From Paramacrobiotus metropolitanus (taxonomy: Eukaryota; Tardigrada; Eutardigrada; Parachela; Macrobiotidae): DNA of 64,000 nt. Shown here piece after piece: positions 57,716-64,000 of this stretch. A model generated the notes under the pieces. It ran no database searches. It was not told where the DNA came from and saw nothing but the letters and a program-made list of their open reading frames with translations. Position numbers and translations under genes: made by a program. Location: NCBI RefSeq assembly GCF_019649055.1, contig NW_026570241.1, positions 62,001-126,000 of the forward strand, written 5' to 3'. The stretch's first letter is position 1. Every line of letters begins with the position of its first letter.

Positions 57716-59037
57716 CTACAGAGACCCGCGCGCAGGGGCGGAATACACTCCCAAGGGCTCAGCGTTCGGTCCCGACGCCGCTGTGGCCGCTCCTGCCGCA
57801 GCACCTCCACCACCACTGGCTGCACCTGCAAGTTCCCAAGAAAATGCTCATTTTATGCGTTAATTATTCTCATGATAAGTTCGGTACGATTAATGAGTAA
57901 TACGATCCAAAACAATACTTACTCTTGGCCAGCCGGGCCTTGGCGCGTTTCCGTTCCTTCTGCGACTTGTTCTTCTTCCCCACACGGGAACCCGGCGGGT
58001 TTTGGGCACTCGGGGCAACGTAGGTGCCCGCTAAAACATCACGACACAAGATTAAATAACAGCATTCACTACCGCCCTGGATCAACTGATGGACTTGCTA
58101 ACAGTCTGGCTGCCTACGTACCCTTCATGCTTTTTGCGTTGCGGTCGTTCTTTCGTTTCTTTCGCAGCTCGTTCTGCTTGCTTCCGGTCACTGTAAGGAG
58201 AAAAGAATGAAAGATTTAGTATACCCTAAACCTGCCTGAGACTGCCTGTTAGTATAGACAACCCTCGCACACCACCCTAAAGCACTCACATTTGTCCTGC
58301 AGACGCTCAACCGCCCGACGAATCAACTTGGCAAAATCTTTACCACCCTCCTGTGTGAGGTGAATGCCATCTTTGCGCAGCGCCTTGAGGGACTCGGTGT
58401 TGACATATGTCACCTGCCAATCACTGCACAGCTTCTGGAGCTCCTCGTTGGCGCGCATGATCCTAGGATTGACCAGGTTGCTCTCGATCTCGTCAGTGTT
58501 TCCTACGCTAATCACTCCCATTACCACGATCTCGTGGTACCGAGTACGCGCTTGCACGACCAAGTCGGCCATATCTATGAGCCACTGCGCCTGAACGTCC
58601 TCCCAGTCCTTGATAAACTCTCCCATTTCAACTTCCCCCTTAACGGCCTGGGAACAGTGGATTAGATCCCAAAAATCGTTCGTACCGCACGATACTACTA
58701 AAATCGGCTTCTTTTCATCCTCAGTGGCGAACATGTGCACGTCAGATTGCACGAGAAAATTACGGACGTCTATTGCCCAGCCGCCGGAAATCGACGTGAC
58801 AAAGAAGTTCCACCCCCGGCTGACATTTAACAGCGATAGTGCCTTAACGCCCTTTGACTGCCATCCACCGTCAGCATTTGGACGATCGCCGCACATGACG
58901 TTGCGAGTATTGGAATCACCGACCATATCGATCTTAGAGATCTTGGGATCGCCGGTGCACTCAGTGGCGTTAAGCCGATCTCTCATCAGACGATTGCGTT
59001 TATGGAGTTCGGAAATGGTAAGTCGAGGCTTTGACAT
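57716..59037 (-). CDS. SGNH/GDSL hydrolase-like protein (4 exons)
   Basis: Exons 59037-58290, 58190-58122, 58030-57923 and 57825-57716 join with consistent phases into about 345 residues. The SGNH core is clear: block I VGDSNTRNV, a Gly in block II, block III SCGTNDFWD, and block V DGIHLTQEG giving the catalytic Asp and His. These enzymes hydrolyse esters of lipids, glycans or other acyl compounds. After the core the protein carries a Lys/Arg-rich tail (ELRKKRKNDR, KSQKERKRAKARLAK) and a Gly/Ala-rich end, which suggest nucleic-acid or nuclear association. No signal peptide is visible. SGNH domains also occur in some non-LTR retrotransposons. Its role in this element is unknown. Confidence 0.8.
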
Positions 59038-61592
59038 TTTAGCTGCAGCTGAAATGTGTAATTCAACAGTGACGGATTGTCCTGGTAAAGGAAAGAAATC
59101 ATCACTTAATTACATTATTTTATAATATTTCTATACCGGGCATTTATGCAGAATCAGTCAAAAATATATTTGTTGTATGATGCGACTTGATAGGCACTTT
59201 TCAAACCAAAGATTGAAAACATGTACAGTATTCGCTTATCTAAAAAGGATTTCGCATACTAAATAACTGGCCAATTCTACTTAGTAGAATTTACTAATAT
59301 ATACCGGGTGTTTCAGCACAGACCAATACTCGAAACAGGCGCCTGTTAAAATTGGTAGCACTGCAAAATCTGTAAAAACAGAATTAATATTCATCATGCT
59401 ACATCACGCAACAGACAACATCTACCAACTATAAATTTTCAATATTTTTCAATTTTTAATACTGTTGAAACGTGCACGATTTAAATGTTTCCCGATGTGC
59501 TATGCAGGGAGCGCACTCGCCGCATGCCCGTCGGTACCTTGTGTGAGTGTACAGATGCTGCAGACAAATGGTATATTCTGTTTGATTATTATCAGTTTTA
59601 TTCATTCAAAAAATTTCACTTTAGTAGCAATATTATCGTGAAATTTGGTGCATCTACTCTACCAGCGTGAATTGATTTTTTTCATGTGCCACAAGTGCAG
59701 CGCAGCTGGCGCACCTGCCGCGCGCCCGAGGGCCTGCTGTATTTGATATGGATTTAACTTCAAAATATTTTTCAAAAAAAAGCAAATTAATGCTTGCCGT
59801 CACAAGTGCTACACAGCCTGCTTGCAGGCCGCGTGCCCACGACGAGCCTACAGAAAAGTAAGAAAACTAAAAAAATTTCCTATACCAGCGTGCAGCACAA
59901 GAGCGAACTCCCGCGCGCCCACCAGTTTAAATTACAGCTAATACTGCACTAAATTCCGTTTTACCGAAAACAAATTCCAAACGCTCCGCGTGCTACAAGG
60001 ACGGCGAACCATCCACGTGCCCACAGAGCCTAAACTAACACGTACGATAATTATCTCCTAAAAAGAAAATAATGAAAGGTTTGGTTGTTTTCAAAATTAA
60101 AAATATTCGAATTTATTTTTTTCAGGTATACCTTATATTAGATTATATTGGGTGGCTTTACTGTTACCTCTACCCTCGTGAATGATGGATGTCGCAAAAG
60201 ACTGAGCGCCGGAGATGGTGTTAGATATCCGAGAGAAGCAGGTGGAGAGGTAACTGAGGAAAACAAATCGATGAAATTCCATGAGAAATAAAATTCGCAT
60301 TACAATTAATAATTCTCTGATAACATATTTTCTCCCGTGGGACTGTCAGAGACTTGATCAAACGATAATTTACAGCTTTTCAGTGGGAAAGCAGAAACAG
60401 CAATTTTACATCGCGGAAGCAATACCCAAACCGCACTCATTCATCGATAAAATACTAGAGACACACAGTTAACAGAGAGTTTATGTCTTCAAAACAAAAT
60501 CTTAACAACCAAAAATTTTTAAGGGAGAAAACCCAATTAACGAATATTTATGCGAAGTAATTTTTATATTATGGTGGTCAATATAATGCATAATTTGATT
60601 AGTCAAAATTTTCCGATTACGACTACGCGCGATATAAAACATTAAAACCAAGCAAGCATCTGATTCTTAGAAAGCTTACTACATCCGTAGAATTCCCGTA
60701 CCCTAAAACTTCGCAAAATTATTCTTCAAACTATAGTACATATAAACAGAAAACTATGTATCATTTTTTTCTAAACATCATTTGTGATGGCTCACCGAAA
60801 TATATTAACCCTTCGTTTTCGTTGTCAACGTGAGCATAGAACGGTGCAATTGCAGGATACTTGAATGGAAACTGCTCGGCATTAAACAGCGGGACAGTGT
60901 CCGGGTTTTCTGGATTACGTGGCAGTTCTTGACAAACAGGTCACAGAGTAACAATTCCGCTGAGGCTAACCTAAAAACGAAAACCGTCGGAAATAATAAT
61001 AGTGCAATGTTAGAAGGTTTGGTAGTGGCGATTCAAGAGAGCAACTAAAAAGTGTAGGATGTACGCAGTCGAAAGTTGGAACAGTACGCCGTATACCGTA
61101 GGCAGTGGAACAACGTGTGCGATTTTCACCAAAGTGCATTATTCTACTACGCTAACATAGGTTTCGTGATACGGGACACCGAAGAGAATAATGGGCACGG
61201 TAAGATTTAAATGCTCGGGGGAAGAATGTAAAGCTTAAGCAAATAGAGAAGAGCTTGCAGATCAGCACTGTTGTCTGATCTTACGAATATCTGCAAAAGA
61301 TTTTCGTTCTTCTTCAAAAACGTATTTACCTGTGTATTACCCAGTCAACAAATATCAGCCATCGGAATATCCCACATTAGATCCTTTTCAAAACTCAATC
61401 CGCTACACGTACATAATTACAAAAACTTCCCAGTATCAGGCTAGCAGAATATCCCAAAATTGACAATGTACAATTAGGAATTTGCAAGGCAAATAGCGAG
61501 CCCTGACTGTTTAGAGAACCTTACAACTGACAAAATCCATGCGCTGCACGTGCGCAGTATGTTGCTATGGTATACAGCATGCAAAAATTTTG
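59038..61592. other. Non-coding right sub-terminal region of Maverick
   Basis: About 2.5 kb between the SGNH gene and the right terminal repeat. No gene supported. It contains a degenerate repeat cluster (59490-60030) and a gggtgtttcagcac stretch near 59306 that resembles a transposon terminus but has no recognisable partner. Confidence 0.5.
59490..60030. repeat. Degenerate tandem-like repeat cluster
   Basis: Five diverged blocks near 59500, 59693, 59808, 59890 and 59988 share a pattern of gtgc(a/t)(a)cac..., gcg.ac and ccgcgtgcccac-like stretches, separated by AT-rich spacers of about 80-110 bases. The similarity is weak and judged by eye. Confidence 0.35.
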
Positions 61593-61739
61593 TATGCAAA
61601 GTTATACGGACTTTGGGCAAGGGCCGACTGGCGAGGTGAGGTCTAGTGGCTAGGGCAGTATCGCCCCTCTATATTAAGCAGCGCCCTGTGCGTACCCGAG
61701 GGGTGGTGCGCCGGGCGCCAGAATGATCACTTATCATCA
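61593..61739 (-). repeat. Right terminal inverted repeat of Maverick
   Basis: The reverse complement of the left terminal repeat, ending CTTATCATCA. Differences from the left copy include a run of four rather than five G and two substitutions in the outer 137 bases. Confidence 0.93.
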
Positions 61740-61745
61740 CACAAG
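61740..61745 (+). repeat. Target site duplication, right copy (CACAAG)
   Basis: Identical to 27589-27594. The cyclase exon resumes immediately after it. Confidence 0.95.
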
Positions 61746-62326
61746 TGACGGCCGATCTTGCACTAATGATTCTACAGACAGCACCAACGCTCTGTGCTCA
61801 ACCGAATTTACAGTGGCTGCAGTTTAGATCAGGAATTCATTCAGGTCGACCATTTGGATTACTTCGCTCTGACAAATTAATAAATTGTTTGCAAGGACAG
61901 ACGAGTGTATAGAGTCTGAAATATTTTCAGGTCCCTGTGCTGCTGGGATTGTCGGGTTTCGGCGCTTAAGATACTGCCTGTACGCTTTGCGGTGTTATCG
62001 TAATTAGAGCAAAGCAAAGTGTTTTGTGCTCGTGATCATACTTCATGCATCAGTTTCGTGGAACACTTTACTTTTGAACCCTTTATAGATTCGGTGACAC
62101 GGTAAATACTGCGTCCAGGATGTGTACTTCTGGAATGCCAAATCGCACCCAAGTCAGCCACTTCACTGCCGCTTTGCTGAAGGAAATGAACCGGTTCGAT
62201 ATGGAATACCGAGGAATCATTTCCATCAAGGGCAAACAGCATATGGAAACCTATTGGCTAAACGGTCTTCTTAAACAATCTGTCAATGCTTGCATACAAC
62301 CCGTGTCAATAATGTCGTGTAAGTAA
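61746..62326 (+). pseudogene. Receptor guanylyl cyclase-like, copy C, 3' part
   Basis: The remaining catalytic exons of copy C: the rest of the split exon (61746-61844, LQTAPTLCAQPNLQWLQF), a small exon from about 61932, and the last exon (62092-62326) with FGDTVNTASRM and the EYRGIISIKGK...TYWL end. Exon order and splice sites match copies A and B. Separated by 34 kb from its 5' part, it is unlikely to be expressed as one protein. Confidence 0.85.
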
Positions 62327-62923
62327 CAATGGGAAGTTCGATGTCTAGTGCGAGGGGCGATGCCCCGTTGCAGCAGTGGACACTGGACAATACAACAATC
62401 AATGTATAGTCTGATAGAAAAGCCAGTCCAATAGCAATGTAATTTAGAAGCCATCACTATAATCAGAGGAAGACCCAAAAAATAAATATATAAAAACTCA
62501 TCCAAGAAATTTGGGCAAGTTTATTATTGCTCGAATGGTAACGACGTGTAATGTGGGACATTGGCTGCTGTTTCACTGGTCACTGGATAACAAAACAGTC
62601 TTTACGTTAAAGCGCCGATCAATATCGTCATAGCTAGTAATCTTGGAGATTACCACTATCCGCATACTGCATTATAACTGGAAGTACCGTGGATACACCT
62701 GCATAAACTTAGCCGGCGTGCACAATCGGTACTTGAAAGTTTACGCTTCCGTAACATCTTCTTGTGGATGATGGAGTCCTGTGTAAATATTGAGACGATA
62801 AAGCTCTACCCGCTTAGACACAGCATGACGACAGAAAAGCCCAAGGTTATTCTGCAGGTATGCACCCATCCAGATCTAAAGGCGGTTCACCACATTTTCT
62901 CCTTTTTTTCCGTGTTATTCATA
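62327..62923. other. Intergenic
   Basis: It lies between the end of cyclase copy C and the third GPCR gene. An open frame upstream of the GPCR start (from 62768) is probably leader. No gene recognised. Confidence 0.5.
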
Positions 62924-63901
62924 ATGATGGATAGTAATACGTCCAACATTATTTCTTCGGAGAACGTTTCTTTGCAATTGATGAAAAATTCAACAGCTGT
63001 GCCCAGTGTGGCCAGATCTGTCGCTTTCGCGGTTTTTTCTTTTATTCCGTTAGTACTCAACTTATTGTTAATAATAGTATTTTTTCTTCGTCGTAATTTA
63101 TGGACACCATTTGACACGTATTTCATAGGACTATTATCATCAAACATAGCCTTCCACGCAATGATTGGCCCGTTGAATACCCTCAATGAACTTTACCCCA
63201 GACTGTTCGTCAGCGTATCTGGTTGCATGTTGTACGTTTATGCCATCGCAGTGATTTCAGCCATTCAAATGTTTACGCATGCCACAATTGCCCTGAACCG
63301 AATCTGGGCGCTGTGGTTTCCCATATCCTTCCATCGATTTCACGATCTGCGAAAAGCGTGGCTGTTGAATTCTGCGGTATGGTTATTGGCCCACATAATT
63401 GGACTTCCCGGCACAGTTATCGATGTTTTAATTAATCGTCGACCGACGCAGATCGGCAACTGCTTTAGCGATCAGTTTACGGCGGCGGATGTCTCCAACG
63501 CAACAATCGGCGAGTTGTACGCTATTGTCTCCTTTATTGTTATAATGGTTTCGTGCCCGTTGATTTTATGGAAACAACGGATGCGGCGTTTATGGAAAAG
63601 GAAGTTGATTGTACGATCGCAAGTTGGTTCGACATCCACAAATCACGTGACCGCAAGCCAGTCTGCTATGGAGCAGCAGACGCGCCTCCTGATAATTATC
63701 ATGATGATGAGTATTCTGATATTCTGGGGGCCTTATGTGGCTTATTTTGGGTATCAGATGGTAGTGCAACATATTTATGAAAATGTCGATGGGGTGGTGG
63801 CTGTCTTGTTTAATTGCCAAGCGATTGCCGATCCGATCCTCCTGTTGTGGGCTCTGCCGTTGTGGCGGCAGGCTGTTAAAGCGATAATTTGCCGGCATTA
63901 A
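62924..63901 (+). CDS. Rhodopsin-like GPCR, orphan
   Basis: An intact single-exon receptor of about 325 residues, taking ATG 62924 because a short Asn-rich glycosylated N-terminus then precedes TM1, as in the sister genes. The frame remains open upstream to 62768, so a longer N-terminus cannot be excluded. Shared marks: NLWTPFDTYF before TM2, ALNRIWALWFP after TM3 instead of DRY, FWGPYVAYF in TM6 and DPILL in TM7. Ligand and coupling unknown. It belongs to the same local family as the genes at 1880 and 6719. Confidence 0.85.
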   Translation: MMDSNTSNIISSENVSLQLMKNSTAVPSVARSVAFAVFSFIPLVLNLLLIIVFFLRRNLWTPFDTYFIGLLSSNIAFHAMIGPLNTLNELYPRLFVSVSGCMLYVYAIAVISAIQMFTHATIALNRIWALWFPISFHRFHDLRKAWLLNSAVWLLAHIIGLPGTVIDVLINRRPTQIGNCFSDQFTAADVSNATIGELYAIVSFIVIMVSCPLILWKQRMRRLWKRKLIVRSQVGSTSTNHVTASQSAMEQQTRLLIIIMMMSILIFWGPYVAYFGYQMVVQHIYENVDGVVAVLFNCQAIADPILLLWALPLWRQAVKAIICRH

Positions 63902-64000
63902 ACAGTTGTAATATTCTACTTTAGTCTTTTTTGTGGCTACTGTATTCAAGACAAATAATTGTTACAATTGCTAAATTCTGAATCTTGGACATGTTCCGTA

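Larger units (their letters stand above)
27595..61739. mobile_element. Maverick/Polinton (adintovirus-like) provirus, 34 kb
   Basis: The element starts TGATGATAAGTGATCATT and ends with its reverse complement, with about 145-bp terminal inverted repeats and a 6-bp CACAAG target duplication. It encodes the Maverick core set: rve integrase, protein-primed type PolB, FtsK/HerA-type packaging ATPase, double-jelly-roll major capsid protein and a penton candidate. At 34,145 bp it is larger than the usual 15-25 kb. The surplus consists of accessory genes (RNR2, TMK, BIR proteins, dsRBD and eIF2-beta-like proteins, JmjC, SGNH, mucin-like membrane protein). Introns in integrase, PolB and capsid genes imply nuclear transcription and splicing. 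Near-identical TIRs and an intact TSD suggest fairly recent insertion, yet several genes show frame breaks. Confidence 0.95.

Noticed and set aside
57478-58210. Plus-strand frames over the SGNH gene 3' exons
   Set aside because: Low-complexity translations antisense to four in-phase exons of the hydrolase gene.
59300-59330. Possible nested transposon terminus (gggtgtttcagcac)
   Set aside because: No inverted partner or target duplication was found nearby, so it cannot be supported as a separate element.
27595-61739. Retrovirus or LTR retrotransposon as source of the integrase
   Set aside because: No reverse transcriptase, gag or direct LTRs; the ends are inverted repeats and PolB, packaging ATPase and hexon genes are present, which fits a Maverick.
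1-64000. CRISPR array, rRNA or tRNA genes
   Set aside because: No regularly spaced identical repeats and no recognisable rRNA or tRNA sequence were seen; the window is eukaryotic.

Overview
This window looks like animal nuclear DNA with small spliceosomal introns (about 50-100 nt). It combines rhodopsin-like GPCR genes and receptor guanylyl cyclase genes with a very large integrated virus-like transposon. A compact ecdysozoan genome, most plausibly a tardigrade, fits best. That is an inference from gene style, not proof.

Host part (1-27588 and 61746-64000). Three related seven-transmembrane receptor genes lie at about 1880-2840 (frame-broken), 6719-7717 and 62924-63901. Three tandem copies of a receptor-type guanylyl cyclase gene lie at 8996-14323 (copy A, apparently intact), 15539-20829 (copy B, lacking several ectodomain exons) and 22659-27588 plus 61746-62326 (copy C, frame-broken and split). 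All three cyclase copies lack the conserved first metal-binding aspartate of the catalytic domain, so they look like pseudo-cyclases. Intergenic flanks are duplicated with the genes. Small mobile elements are scattered among them: a 2144-bp foldback or Mutator-like element with a 9-bp target duplication (3067-5210), a 731-bp inverted-repeat element in an intron of copy B, and hairpin elements.

Element part (27595-61739). A 34,145-bp Maverick/Polinton (adintovirus-like) provirus sits inside a catalytic-domain exon of cyclase copy C. It is bounded by about 145-bp terminal inverted repeats and an exact 6-bp target duplication, CACAAG. It carries a retroviral-type integrase, a minor capsid (penton) candidate, a double-jelly-roll major capsid protein, a protein-primed type family B DNA polymerase and a packaging ATPase. 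Most of these have TATA boxes and several are split by introns. No adenain-like protease was recognised.

The element also carries an unusually rich accessory set: ribonucleotide reductase small subunit, a thymidylate kinase-like protein, three BIR (IAP-like) proteins, a two-dsRBD protein overlapping by 4 nt an eIF2-beta-like protein, a mucin-like membrane protein, a JmjN/JmjC demethylase-like gene and an SGNH hydrolase gene. The dsRNA-binding plus eIF2-beta-like pair resembles in logic, not by homology, the poxvirus strategy of shielding dsRNA and mimicking eIF2. BIR proteins would block apoptosis, RNR and TMK would supply nucleotides, and JmjC could act on chromatin. These roles are inferences.

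Several genes, host and element alike, are interrupted by one- or two-base frame breaks. This may reflect decay or residual assembly error.
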